Below are positions 33,005 to 57,300 of a stretch of DNA of 64,000 nucleotides, piece after piece. Position numbers and translations under genes: made by a program. Position 1 is the first letter of the stretch, and each line of letters starts with the position of its first letter. This DNA is from Mugil cephalus (lineage: Eukaryota; Chordata; Actinopteri; Mugiliformes; Mugilidae): contig NC_061776.1 in assembly GCF_022458985.1 (NCBI RefSeq), forward strand, positions 12,368,597 through 12,432,596. The letters run 5' to 3'. The notes beneath the pieces were generated by a model. It made no database searches. It saw nothing but the letters and a program-made list of their open reading frames with translations, and had not been told where the DNA came from.

Positions 33005-35415
33005 ATGGCAAAGCGCGTTTCACTGGAGCGCAAAATACGCACGGCCGTTTTGGCACTTCTGATTTGCGCGCAGGCTGGTTTTGGCTTCTCGGTCGCGGGA
33101 CAGCAGGAGAGCACCTGCGAGGCCAATGGTAGCCTATACTACGTCGGGGAATGGTACTTTCTGGACTCTGATCACTGCACCCAGTGCGAGTGCACCGCCG
33201 AGGGCTCCGCCTGTGCCCGCACTGAGTGCACCTCTCTCCCGGCTGCGTGCATCCATGTCAGCCACTACCCCACAGACTGCTGCCCCAGGTGCGAGAAGAT
33301 CGGCTGTGAGTACCGAAGTGTGGTGTACGAGCTTGGGCAGAACTTCCAGGTAAGTCTGAGCAGAATGAGATATGGCCGCTTGCACACATGTCATTCAGGG
33401 TTGGTGAAAGTAACCCGGCCTAAAAGTGTGGTTGCTTTTTTGTCTTTTTTTATTATTATTTTTTATTTATTTTTAATGTGGAATCCCAATGCAGATACAT
33501 TATGATATAAAATTATATATAAAAGTTGTCACTACATGGATATAAGGACACTAAGTAAATCATAAAAACAAATAGAATGGATTTATAATGAACATTTTAT
33601 AACAACATGAGCTGAGCCAAACTACTGCACAGGTTATATGAGTAAAATATCTGTAAGACACGTTCCTCGATCATTTCTCTAATTTCTTGGCAAAATAGTT
33701 TTCTTTATGCATCTAAACACGCCTTAAATTTAACACACACAGGTGCACAATGTTTCATTATTTAAGTGTTAAAGGTTAAGAAGCATTAAACTAACATTTA
33801 AGGAAAACTCATTTTGTATGTGTATAGACATAGGCTTTAAGATAAACTGTTATATCTCATAATGAAGAATTGTCCTAAAGGTGTTCTCTACAAACACATG
33901 ATGGTATAGTTTCATAAATATTTGTGTTCATAAAAACTGTTGAACCACAGGATGGTATGTTATATGGAATAAGCTCACAGCAGAGAATTGGAGGTAAACG
34001 GCGCCCCCTTTTGAGATGGTAGGAGGACGAGGGTTGGGTGTGTGGTGCTGGTGTATGATGCTGTTGTCATTTTTATCAACAGTGAAAAGTTCCCAGAACA
34101 TAACAGGCTGTCAGAACTGATCAGACGCCATTTAACAGATGAGATAATTATTATTCTGTAACAAACGAGCGTGAGACTGTGTGAAAAGGACATGAAAAAC
34201 TAATTTAAGAAAATTTAAATTAAACCTCTTGAAATTTAAAGATGTGGTGTTCAGTTGTAAAACTTTTGGTTTCCCGGGACGTCACACAAGCCAGTCCTTT
34301 GTTCCCAATATTAATACCTTTTCATAAGAATTCACAGCATGAAGAGATCAGAAATGATTACATGCAGAGTGTCACGGCGTGTGTGTTTGTGTGTTTGTGT
34401 TCCAGCCTTCAGAATGTGAGCAGTGCACTTGTGACAGTGATGGCATCGCCCGCTGTCTAGTTGCAGATTGTGCCCCCCCACCATGTGTCAACCCTGTCTA
34501 CCAGCCTGGGAAGTGCTGCCCTGAATGCAAGGAGGGTATGTTGAAAAAGTTTTGAAATAAAGTACAGGATAAGTTTTTAAATACAGGAAAAGTAAACACA
34601 AAAAACTTCTCTCTGTTCTACTCTACTTTGTTATATTATAACATGTGACATTTGTGTACATATATTATAAAGTGTCTGTCCTCTTCTAATTGTAAATACT
34701 TGTGCAATATTTGCAACTGTCACTTTCTGGAAGCAGCTGCAGTGAAACAATTACCTTGAAGGATTAACAAAGTATTCTGAGTTATAGAATCAACCAAAAA
34801 AAGTCTCCACCCAAATAAAATCTGACAGTTCGTTGAGTCACTTTCAGCTGTGATTACGTGGCAGCATTCACTGTGGCATTGTTTCGATAAGAAGATTTAT
34901 TTTCCATCCAGTGCTTCATTCATTTTTCTTCCAAGTTCTGTTATTTTTCTTCGATTTGATTTCACCAAACGCATCAGTTGGTGTTTAATGACTTGAAAGA
35001 TAATCATCCGTGCAGTTATTATCCAACAGGAGGCTCGTACCTATTTATTTTATACATTTTGATATACTTTTGATTTATTTTAGGCACCATCCTGAGGTTG
35101 TGTTTCTTTTTGACATTTTAATAAGGATACAGGGGCCACTGTGTTTGGACAATGCCTTCTACTTGACTCCCATGTCTGAGTATCCGTTTGGCTTCAATTG
35201 CACTTCCCTTGATTGCTCTTCTCCCTCCAGGCCCTAACTGCTACGTGGATGCGACGCGCCGTCAAGTGATCCCTGCAGGAGAGCCCGTCTGGGTGGACTC
35301 CTGCACCAAGTGCCGCTGTCACGACGGCCAGGACGCCGGCTACTGGGAGGGGAACCGCCTCGCCACCTGTGCCCGCCTCAAAAACTGTATACCTGAACAA
35401 CCCCAGCAAAACTGA
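33005..35415 (+). CDS. Secreted VWC-domain protein of the VWC2/VWC2L (Brorin) type
   Basis: Three exons, 33005-33349, 34406-34535 and 35231-35415, with phases 0 and 1, give 219 residues; human VWC2L has 222. An N-terminal signal peptide is likely (basic start MAKRVSLERK, then AVLALLICAQAGFG). Cysteine-rich VWC modules follow, with CTQCEC...CCPRC, CEQCTC...CCPEC and CTKCRC patterns. The segments VADCA, CVNPVY, KCCPECK, GPNC and IPAGEPVWVD are characteristic of the VWC2/VWC2L pair. Those proteins are extracellular and have been linked to BMP signalling and to AMPA-receptor complexes. The first ATG in frame was chosen; upstream in-frame codons lack ATG. Which paralog it is cannot be settled from sequence alone. 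Confidence 0.88.
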
Positions 35416-35536
35416 TAGTCCTCTATCAGCAGGGAGCCAGCTGCTGCCTTGAAGTACACGTCCTTTAAAGGCTGACAACTTCTATGTCAGAGAACACGCT
35501 GTACTGTCCTGTGCAGATAAAGCCAGATGTTACAAA

Positions 35537-35542
35537 AATAAA
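35537..35542 (+). terminator. Polyadenylation signal of the VWC2-like gene
   Basis: AATAAA 122 bases past the stop codon at 35413-35415. Confidence 0.5.
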
Positions 35543-38500
35543 AATATAAACAGCAAACCAAAGAAATAAGGACTGATTAGCTGCCACTTAACGAGGATTA
35601 TTCGTCCAACATGAAACAAACAAGCCTAGACTTCAAATCTTACAAATTGAGTAGATGATTGTTAATCAGGTCAAGGAGGAATTAAACCTATCTCCATTTA
35701 AAAAGAATTCATCATTAAAGAAACAAAAAAGTGACTTTGCTCCAGATGTTTGAACTCTAATTTTATCTGCTTTTCCACAGTTTAGATGAGATGATCTTTA
35801 GAGAGAGAGAGGGAGAGAGAGCATGCAACGTGTTTTTATAGGTGGTAGTTACCCGGGAGCCATTTAAAGCCGCATAACAAAGCCAATGAATGAGATTACT
35901 GGATGATAAGCAATTCTAATTGACCTGTCACAAGTCGATGCAGAGCCAAGGCGCTCGCACGGCCGTGATGCAATTTAGACTAGGAAGTGGCTGAGCGGAA
36001 CAATGGGCAGTTTTCTAACTGCGCTATGAGTCTTTGTAGGTTGATTTCCACGCTAATTGAAATATACCGACTGAGAGTGTGGCCTCACGTGCGATTGTGC
36101 GAAAGCTGTGGTCTGTGGCCAATATTTGAGAGCAGGGCTTGATCTAATGGAAATATGGGGATATGGGAATGGAAAGCGATCTGTAATTTACCCGCTTTAT
36201 TGTTTTGTTTGTTTTTCTCACGTGAAAGAAAACGCAGCAACTCCGCTACAAGCCGTACGATGAAATATATCGTCGTTTTATGTACTTTAGGTGCATGTAG
36301 CAGGTCTTCTGACAATTATTTGCCGCCATCCACCACATTAATGATTAAACGAAAGCCAAAAATAGACCCCACTTGTTACACTGTGTGTTTACGCCAGTCC
36401 ACCAGGATGCTGCTCCAGCTTAACAGCCTTAATTCTCCCTCAGTGGCTTTTACAAATAAGGTCTGAGCATCTTCTGCTGTATTTGAAACTATCTGGCAAG
36501 CCGGAATTGTTTTTCTCGCTCAGTGTGTTCCCTCAGATTAACCAAATGATGTTATCCGTTATGTAATTAGTGAAATTACTCAAGTTAACTGCCGTATTTC
36601 ATTACTTTCCCACCAGTTACCAGTCATTATGCCAAGCTTATCGGCTCTAGCTGCTTGCAGAAAAGTGCTCAACTCTTGTGAATAAATGCCTAATTTTGTT
36701 TTTGTTTTGTTTTTTCCACAAGTGCAGGACCAATCTAAAGGGACGTGAGTCACGCCCATACAGCTTGTACTTTGTATCTACTGAACATCAGCTTCGCCAG
36801 AACCTTATGTGAAGTTATTCCAAAATAAAACCTCTTTTCATATATGTTGAAGATATTTGTTTTGAGTCTTTTTTCCCCTTCAAGAGGATAGTTGTTGTTT
36901 GAGAGGATGCCCTCTTGATTTCCCTGCAGAGCCAGGGAATGTGTTGTACTGTTGTCGCAGTGAAGGCGGGTTTTGTACAAGAGGACGGACTACAGCGGGA
37001 TCGCACAGGTTTATCCGAGTTGCCGAGGCAACGGGAGACAGGAAACAAGGGTTTCCAGCAGCTGCCAATATTACATTAGGAAGCTCTGGGTTAGCTCAGC
37101 CTGCAGGTGAAAACTAATTTCTTACGAGTTGACCTGGACTGTTAAAGCCTTCAATAAGATGGCAAAAAAATAAATAAATAAATCACAGAAAAACACACAA
37201 TGATACAATCTTTAACATCAGATTTATTGATTGTATAGAAAAAGTAGGTTTGATATGACATTATGCATTCTATATAAGATATAACATTTTCAACATTCAA
37301 TGTACAAAAAAAAAAAAAAAAATCATAACGAGAGGTACAGTAAATTTTTAAAAACACCCACAGGCCTGCTGTCAGCAGCAGACGAGCAAAAAAAAAAAAA
37401 AAATGTATCTGAAAGAGTGTTTCAAATACTTTGACCCCCTGGGGTGTGCTTGAGTCAAAAGTCCAATAAGAAACATCAAGCACTCCTCGTGGTCGATTTA
37501 TTCCTCAAGTGAAGGAAACATTTCTTAAACTACTTTTTTTTTTTTTTTTTTTTGCTAATGTTCCTGTTGTTGAGCTTTGCATCTTTAAACCAGGTCGTTG
37601 TTTATACACACTGGGGCCCCATTCATTTTTTTTCTCAGTGACTCTCAGGTGGTAAAGAGATTTCCAGTAATGCGTCAGAGGAGCCTTAATGAAGACTGAG
37701 TGATCTTCAGGGACACTCCACCAATTTTAAAGCTGAGTTTAATCATCACAGCCACGCTGCGTGGTAAATATCAAGAGGTGAACTACGAGGAAGAGCCAAA
37801 AAAAAAAATGCACTTCCCCAAACGGCCACTTGAGGCTGACAGACCTTTGTATTAAAATGCTCAGAAATGTACAACAGAAATAAACATGATTATGGTCCCG
37901 GTCTCATCTCAGCCTCGTCCGTTTGCCACAGATTATTTACACTCCGTCTCTGTGCGCATCTGAGCTCCCGAGATAGACACACTGAGCTTCAAAACCACTC
38001 ACCCACGGGTGACGTCAAGGAGGGTCCATCAACCTTTGTATACGGTCAATGTCCCCCCCTCCACTGCTGTTGCCATGGAGAAGAAATCAGTCAGAGACGC
38101 CAGTAACTGTGCCAGTCTCTTCTAACCACAGTACTGTCTTCCTTTTGTCCTCCCAGGTCAAAAATAACCCGGTTTGTTTGGCTATTTATAAAGATTAAAC
38201 GATTCACTTAATTCTGTGTTACATCTAATTTCTAGATCAAATTTTGTGATATAGGAACATTTGAGATCTGATCACTGGTTAAATCACTAACAACTGATCC
38301 AGATGTGAAACCATTTAAGCTGCAGATTGTAAAATCAGTTGGATACTTTTTCCCCCTTCACATTGATTAACTTTATCTCAACGTTTCCACACTTTCTAAT
38401 GGAGGTAGGTGTCTTCTCATGATTTAACTGCGCCAATATGAACAAAATATTTCATCACACTTCTTCTTCTTTTTCTCCCTGAACGACACAGTTTTGGCAT

Positions 38501-39237
38501 CAATTGACTTTTTCCTGGCTCGCACTAACTTTTAATCTGTCTCTTTAAAGTCACCAAACTTTCTGTAAAGTCACACATAAAATTGATGAAGTGCCCCATC
38601 AGTAGCGTGATCCAATAAATGTAAAATCTCATCTTCTGTGAACGGATTACGACGCGTTTTCTTTTTCTCTTTTCTTAAATGAACAGGTGTCTTCAAAGAA
38701 ATGAAACGGATATGACTGCATGACAAAATGAAATGAACCGTATCACCTCACATCCTAAACAAGGACTTTAAAGCTGGATATATAGAGAGAGAGGAGGTGA
38801 GCAGATCTGTAATATTGAACAGAGTGAGCCGCAGACACTTTGGAGAGGGGGCGGTATCGACCTCTCCGCGTGTCTAAGGACGCAGAGACTCACCAGGAGA
38901 GGTCTCCCAGAGAGGGCTCAAACTACAGAAAGGAGGGAGCATCCGATTAGATGGAGATGCACAAACAGGGATGTGTGCAGAGATGGGAAGAACAGGGGGG
39001 AAACAGAGATACAGTAAGTGGCAGAGATCCGGAGGGGGCACAAACAGAAGCCCCGTCGATATCCACTGAAAGACCGAGACTTCTCGTGAGGCGCAGCTGC
39101 GTCTGAAGTGGGTCCACGGCGAAGCACAACAGCGCGCTATTGACACACGCAGCCCGGACTGGCAGAGCAACAAAAGACACGGCAATGAAAGGGGGAGATA
39201 ACGCAAAGGAGGACACTGTGAATGCATGTGTGCGCTG

Positions 39238-39262
<25 letters not shown>
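39238..39262. repeat. (GA)n microsatellite
   Basis: About 12 GA units. Confidence 0.9.
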
Positions 39263-39268
<6 letters not shown>

Positions 39269-40493
39269 AATCCTACCATCCGATAGGCTGGAGGCGAAGA
39301 TAATAGAGAGCCAAACAAACGGGAGCGGTTTTGCCTCAAGGTTGGCCAAGGAGGAGGCCAACAATGCACAATTTTCATCAAATTGTTCCGCGGAGCGAAG
39401 CTGAGCTCACGCAGGATTTCACACAGAGGGGGGAAAAAAAGATATTGTGAATTTTTAGATGACCTTTTGCCTCTTTTTCTCCACCCAGTAATTTAAAACA
39501 ACATCCTGCCCCCTTAGCACAGATAACTCCTGAAGGCATCGGTTTGGTGTAACATTATAGGCGGTAACAGTAACAGCATCAACATTAGAGACGAGGAAAA
39601 AATGAAAAAAAAAAACTAACAAACAAAAAAGGCTTCGTACGTTAACGGGAGAAACTAGGAATCAACTGTTTGTCTTCTAATCTTTAAGAGAAAGAACTTG
39701 TTAATTCATTCAGCCCGTCGTCTGCGGACTTTAAACGTGCAATAAAACAGATCATAGCACAGGTGATGATGATCAAACGTGGCGGCAACAGACGCGTCAG
39801 TCAAACCGCTCGGCCGGAAATTTCTCATTACCGCCTTAAAAACTTCCACGGGCAGAAGACGGTCACCTTCTAATTTCCTCTTTCCGGATATGATCGTCTT
39901 TTTCTCCAAGATTGAAAGAAAAAGATAGCAGAGAGAGAGAAAATGACGCGTTGATAGCATCGGCGGAGTTTTAATGAATAGTGACACTTTAAATAAAAAA
40001 AAAATATAAAAAAAATCAGTTCCAAGTTACGTCGTACGCTTTAATAGAGAATTCATTATGTTTCGAGTCAACTAGTGTAAAGTCAGCGTTTGCGTCCTCG
40101 ACGCTTCCTTCCGCCTTGTTAAATATATCCTGACAGCTCATTTCTGAAGTTTGCACCTCGTGTACAATTTAAAAAAATGAAAAAAACTAATTTCTAATAT
40201 TAAAGCAACCCACACCAAACCCTGTAAAACGCCTCATTTAAAGACTATTAAAAAATTGAGTGAAAAAAAAACACAACATCCTTACGCAGCACAAGGGGTT
40301 AAAATCATATCTGAGCTGTCAGCATATATCAGGCCTTCTGCTCCTTGATTTTATTTCACATGTCTTCACCAAGGTAGCGCACTGCATCACACTGCATTCA
40401 GGGAAAAGAATAAAGAAAAAAAATCTCATATTTCAATATATTCACTTTTGTTGCAAAACTTCCAACAAGTCAGTGTCTGTTTCCAAAGATTTA

Positions 40494-40541
<48 letters not shown>

Positions 40542-40545
40542 ATAA
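40494..40545. repeat. (GT)n(AT)n(GTAT)n microsatellite
   Basis: Compound alternating purine-pyrimidine tract; may fall in the b4galt2 3' UTR. Confidence 0.9.
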
Positions 40546-41411
40546 AAAGGAGGAAAAAAGTTCTCAGGTGTTCGCTGCTGCTGCTGCTGATGTTTTCTCA
40601 GCGTGTTTGTACTTCAGCAGCAGTGCCTTGAGTCTTCTGCCGTAGATGCAGGCACCGTACACATTCATTAACTGTAGCAGAAGGTTTCATTGAGTAATTG
40701 GATCCGAACAGGTGACGAAGACACGAAAATCATCTGTTAAGAGTCGAGACGAGTCGGGAGGCGATGTGAAAAACAAAACCGTCCTCCGCGGGTTTGTCGC
40801 TGCTTCGCGATAAAGTTCGTTACATTAAAGTGGAAATCCTTGCATCACCGGCCCAAGACTGCAAATGCTCAGAAAGTTAGTTCTTGGACGGCCTTTGTGA
40901 GGTTTTCCCCGTTACATAATCTCCCAACAGGCAGCTGCTGCTTTGTCTTGACTCACACTTTGCCACAGCCTGAAGAAATCCGTCCAGATGCTGTCCCACA
41001 TTTCCAGATTAGGTCAAAGTGTCACACGATCTCATCGACCATCAGTTCCTCTTAATCTGCCAACGGATGCCGTCAAGATATTTCTGGTTTAGCCTCAGTT
41101 CGGTCACTGATTTGGTCCACGAGTTATTCATTTCGAGGCTGCTTGAAGAAGTGGAAAGAGCCCGAGTCCTAAAAAGAGACACACATCAAGCTGAAATCTG
41201 AAAGGAAAAAAAAAAGACCAGAGAGGAAAAGAGGGAGAAGAAGACACCGTGATGTGCTTGTGGGTAGTTTTTTTTCCCCCCTCTCTTCTCTGATCCTGCA
41301 CCCTCCCAGATGTTTGGGATGCTCCTCATTGAGTTCTTCACATCTCCACCCCCTCCTTCTCCCTCTCTGAGTCGATGGGAATCAACCCCCTCTCCCTTCT
41401 CGCACCGTTCT

Positions 41412-52252
<10,841 letters not shown>

Positions 52253-53678
52253 CTGCAGAAAAAAAACATATAGATACAATAACTATTAGGAATGGAAACA
52301 AAGAAAGGAGATGAGAGAAAACAGGGAGATAATTAGGGTGGGAAAAAATCATAAAAATCAGCGAGGAAGCACAATGAAAGAAATTTATTTTGGATGTTCC
52401 ACATCCACACAATTTATTGTTGAAGACCTGACCTCCTAAATATTCCATAAATTATCTGATTGTACATATTCTGACAAATGTGGTAAGTGGCTGAAAAAAC
52501 AACCAGTTTGTTGCACTGTCACTGCTACTCTTCTGTAAATTAACACATAAAGACAATTGAATTGGTGCAGAAATATATTATATTCCGTTGTAATCTTTAT
52601 TTTTCACTCTCAGGCTGACATTTTACAGTGTAAAACGTAAAGTATCCAGGTTAATGAACCCTCCAACCCACTTGCTTCCTGAAGGGCAGTTTTGAAGCTC
52701 AGTGTGGTCCCTCTGGGGGTGGCCATCTTGGTAGGGCTTGATTCAGCCTAACCGACAGGAGTCACCCTTTTAACGGCCACATGTGAAATGAATATTGAAT
52801 TTACATTAAGGAAAATGAATACACCCTCACCATGACATATTAACATCAAAGGAAGCGCGTTTGACTCGTGCAGCCGGACTTCAGACAGGAATGTGCTCCT
52901 AAAAGAGTGCATATTGTAATTCCCTGACACACTCCGAATCAAAGAAAGAGCTCATTTGGCTCTAAGAAGAAAGGACACCACAGGCCAGATATCATCAAAA
53001 GAAGCAAACTGTTCCACTCTGGGAGCTGTGAACTTCATGGACAACAGCTGGGGAGAAAGACAGGGATTTACTTCAAACAAAGCGTGGGATCACACTCTGA
53101 TAACGTTGCATTGCCACTAAGATTCAATACAAGGGCGAACCTGCACAGCGATTTATTTTTAATGCGTCAACAAATGGAGTGCAGGCATCAGAAACAACCG
53201 ATCTGCTCCACATGAAGCTTGACTTAAACACTGAGGTTGACAGGGGCATTGATATTCATACGTGCGGGAAGGACACAAAGGATTGTACATCTGTGCGCTG
53301 AATGAGCAATTCTTATTTATCGCAACACTGCGATATCGTCCAGTCCCTTTGTCTTAAAACGCATCCATGCCTGATATTGCACCTGAACAGCTGCTCCTTG
53401 AATCTACCTTTTTTTCTCCTTTTTTTTCTCTCTCGTTCTTACCTCCATTGTTAGTATTTTATAATCTTCTCATTTCTCACATTTCTCCTAATTGGATTTA
53501 TGAACTTTCATAGTTAGCCACATTAGAGTTCAGTATATGCAGTTTTTTACTTATTAACTAAGTAACTAAGCTCATCAGGTCCTATATTATAACACAATCA
53601 AAGTGTTGAACACAAATAATTCTTGTACTTGTATTTATGTTAATTTTAAATGTTTTAATAAAAGACGTTTCTACTTCC

Positions 53679-54376
53679 AGTCTTTATGCTAAGCTACACA
53701 CTTATAAATCGCTATACAATCACAGACATGAGAATAATACGAAACTGTTATCAAGAATGCTAATACACAAATTTAACAACCCGCTAAGCTACATATGTTA
53801 AAGGTTTTGTTTAAAAAACTATATTTTTTAAACACATACCATTTAAAGACCACCAGTCTTTAAATGCTAAGCTAAGCCAACCCCTTATTGTGAGGCTGTA
53901 CAATTCAAGCAAGAATGTTAATATGTGCATATAACGACAGGCTAAGCTAAGCTACAGCTGTAAAGGTCTTGAGAAAATATGTTTTGAACTCAACGTTAGC
54001 CGTTTCCTGACTTCCAATCATTATACTAAGCTAAGCTAACGTTCTTATACCACTACACAAGTGATATTAAGCTGCTAGCTTGACCACAAAGATAGCTGTA
54101 CTTTAAGTCGGGCTAAGGTACACGACATTACCATACAATATATTAACTTACCAACACAGTAAGCTTCAGAGGTGTTGTTAAAACGTGTTTTAGCTTAAAT
54201 GTTTGCTCTCTTACTTACAGTCCTTATGCTAAATTAAACCAGTAACCACTTATTATATTTCCAAACACACAAGAGTAGTTTCAAGCGGTTAGCCAGAATG
54301 CTAACAGTAAACACACATGCAATACATGCTACACATCAGCTGTAGAAGTGTATTTTTGAACTCAATGCTGATTTAA
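53679..54376. repeat. Old degenerate tandem array with GCTAAGCTAA motifs
   Basis: About four diverged units of 160-200 bp. Each has a CTTTATGCTAAGCTA-like start, an AGAATGCTAA-like middle, an AGCTGTAAAGGT-like part and a TTTTTGAACTCAA-like end. Unit starts are near 53679, 53857, 54010 and 54218. Confidence 0.55.
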
Positions 54377-57300
54377 ACATTTCCACCCCAAAATTTGTGT
54401 CCTCAAAATGGTATGTAGGTATATTTTTGAGCTGCAGTATTGATGCTAAACTAGGCTGCGCTGACTAAATCTAGATTAGATTAATTTAAATCTTCCTCTT
54501 CGTTATTATTTTTAATATATTCTTCACTTCGATCTCTTTCCATATTCATCCCGTCCCTCTGAACCCATCTCTTATATATATATATATTTGTTACCTACTC
54601 TGCTCTCATTGGTTCTTTTCACCTTTCCCTCGTCGCGACTTGCTTATTCTCGCCATCCCTCTCCTCACCTCTTTCCCTTATCTCCCCTCTCGTCTCTACT
54701 TTCTCTGTACTCATCTCCTTCCCTTTCACCTTCCATTTTTCCCCTCTCATCTCATCTTCTTTACAGACCAGCAAAAATGTAAATAACCCAGAATGCAGCC
54801 CTGTGCCATCAAAAGCACATCAGCTGGTAAGAGAGGCGAACCACAAAATCCATCAAAACAACCCCATAAATAAATTCATTGAGAAACGAAATAACAGATC
54901 TTTGCCTCTTTTTCTTTCTTTCACTCTCTGACGTCTCAGGGACTTTGCTGACTTAGCACACATGCACAGACGACTTTGTCAGTGTGCCTGTGTGCGTGTG
55001 CACACATGCATTTGCATAACTTAGCGCTTTATTATGGTGCAAATAACAAATGAGAGTTTGACAGTGAGCTAGGCCTTCTCTTTTCTTCCTTCAGTGAGCT
55101 TAAAACTATGGTATGCACCATTTGGCAACTCTTCTCCACCTGGTTGAATATGGATATTACTACGGATATTGTTACTGGTGTATTTAGAGATCAAATTCAC
55201 AAAATACATTTTTGAGCAGATTCGTATTCAGCCATGTTTGAAAAAGTACAAAATGAAAGTCTACCTACATGATCAAAAGCAATCTACCACTATCTATCAC
55301 TATCACTGATGCATCAACGTGAAAGCAGCATTTTACTTCTATAGTTGGTTGAGGTGGAGCTGGTGTTTAATATTTAATTCATATTTTAGTTTAAAAGTGT
55401 CCAACACAGGAAATAAGACAAATCATAGCACTGGCAGGTAATAAATTGCAGAGAAATGAAGACGCTACATCAACAAAAAAGAAGCGTCCTCATAACAATC
55501 ATCAGAAGAAGAGTCATCATCACCGCACTTAAGTGGTGACAGACATGACTCCACAGAATTACAATGTAGCTCTGGAAAAGCTTGGTCTACACAGATGCAT
55601 GCTGTGCTGCCAAAAATGAAACTGACCAAATCAAATCACTAAAAACATAGAGCCAACACACATTTAACCGCAAAGACATTGGCCACAGTTTGATAAATCT
55701 ATTGTTGAAACTTACACCTGGAAGGATATAGTTAACGTGAAGAAGATCAGGTTGTTTGATGGTGTAAAATGCCATCTTGTGTCTTTTGCTACATCATTGG
55801 ACACTTGACCGACACAACTGTGTATTTTTGTTGAATAGCAGTAAAAAGGGCTAAGCTAATCTCTTGTTGGTTGAAGGTTACGTGGTTGTGTGGTGGCAGC
55901 ATTAAGGGAGGTGACTGCAGGATGCTGGAACTTAACGAACATCAGTGAAGGGAGGTACTCACTTGAAAACCCCAATGATGTGCGGCGTACTGCCTACTGT
56001 CGTTGGCTAGGCTAGTTAGCAGGTATCTTCTTGTTGTTTGCTAGCTGGTAGCCGACTGCTAGCCTGCTGGTTGGTTTTCAGTTGTACTGGGCTTCTAAAT
56101 GTGTTTTGTCCAGGATCTTGGCACAAGGGATTGTAACATCTCATCCTGTGTATTAATGTATCGCATCTCTTCCTGTTTTTAACCTCTGTGTCAGCTTTAA
56201 AAACCTTCTCTGAAAGCCTCATAAAGTCGTCCCTGACCTGTGGCCCTTCTCCACATCTGTCAATATTGAACTTTTACTGTGGCCGAGAGAGCCCAAGAAA
56301 AAGAAAACGCGTTCAACAACACTCCCACTGTCATTTGCGTTTCTCCATTTGTTGGTGTTGGGGTTTTTCTTATTTTGTTACTTTGCATGTGTTTGTGGAT
56401 TCAGCTCACTGAGCTCTCTTGGCCACCCTAAACTTTGCATGATGATTAAACGCAGAACAAAGATGCTTGCTCACGAACACGCAGACGAAACCCGAGGCAA
56501 AAAGAAAAAAAAAAGAGCTGTTTTAATTCCTCACGCACACGCAATCCTCAGTCGAACGCAGTCGCACACCAGTTGATAAATGAAGCTCTGAGTTGTTACG
56601 TCTAATGGAGTTCGTGTGGTTTTCGGTGTGGAAACAAGACAGAGGTTGAGAATGTCTAAAAGAAGCGGGCACTTGAGAGGTGACCTGCCTGTGTGCGTGC
56701 AATAATTAGATGTGAACCAACTAATCGAGCAGTTTATTCCTGCAGACGGCGCAGCAGAGCTGTTCCCTTGACCGAAAACAAAAGTTCTGCTGGAGCGCGC
56801 GACGACACACTTGAGCTACACGTCGATTCGGTGATTATTCTCCACAGTCCTGACAGGCAGGAGGCGGTAACACAGTGTGACAGGATAGTGTGAACATTAT
56901 GTAAGAAGGGACAGGACAGTGAGGGTACAGTGGAGCTGCAGGATGGAGAGTCCCCCTGTGTGATGTGTATAATCCCGAGATGACACACTCGACAGCCACC
57001 TCCGCTGAAACACAGCAGGTGCGTGGATGCCGTAAAACTCCGCACCGCGGGGTACCTTTAAGTACTTTTTCTGGAGAGTCAAGTGATAATGACTGGAACA
57101 GCCAGACAAACAAAAAGGGAGCAGTGGCCCACTGTGTTTTTTCAAAGGCGTCCGGTGCCGTGAAAAGATTGTAATCAACAGCTTTTGATTCTGGCCTTCT
57201 CCACAACTTTCTGCGACAAATCAAACTTGACCGTGAAGCTGTGGGCAATTTTCATGGATGTCCACCACAGTCCACTAACGTCTGATAAGACGGAGCTAGT

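Larger units (their letters stand above)
35543..41411. other. Region between the VWC2-like gene and the b4galt2 stop; includes b4galt2 3' UTR
   Basis: No coding exon is supported. The part nearest 41411 must contain the b4galt2 3' UTR, but several minus-strand AATAAA signals exist and its end is unresolved. The stretch 35850-36060 is less AT-rich, lacks repeats and contains clustered TAAT/ATTA cores. Poly-A/T runs occur at 37305, 37387 and 37533, and a GA run at 39238-39262. Confidence 0.45.
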
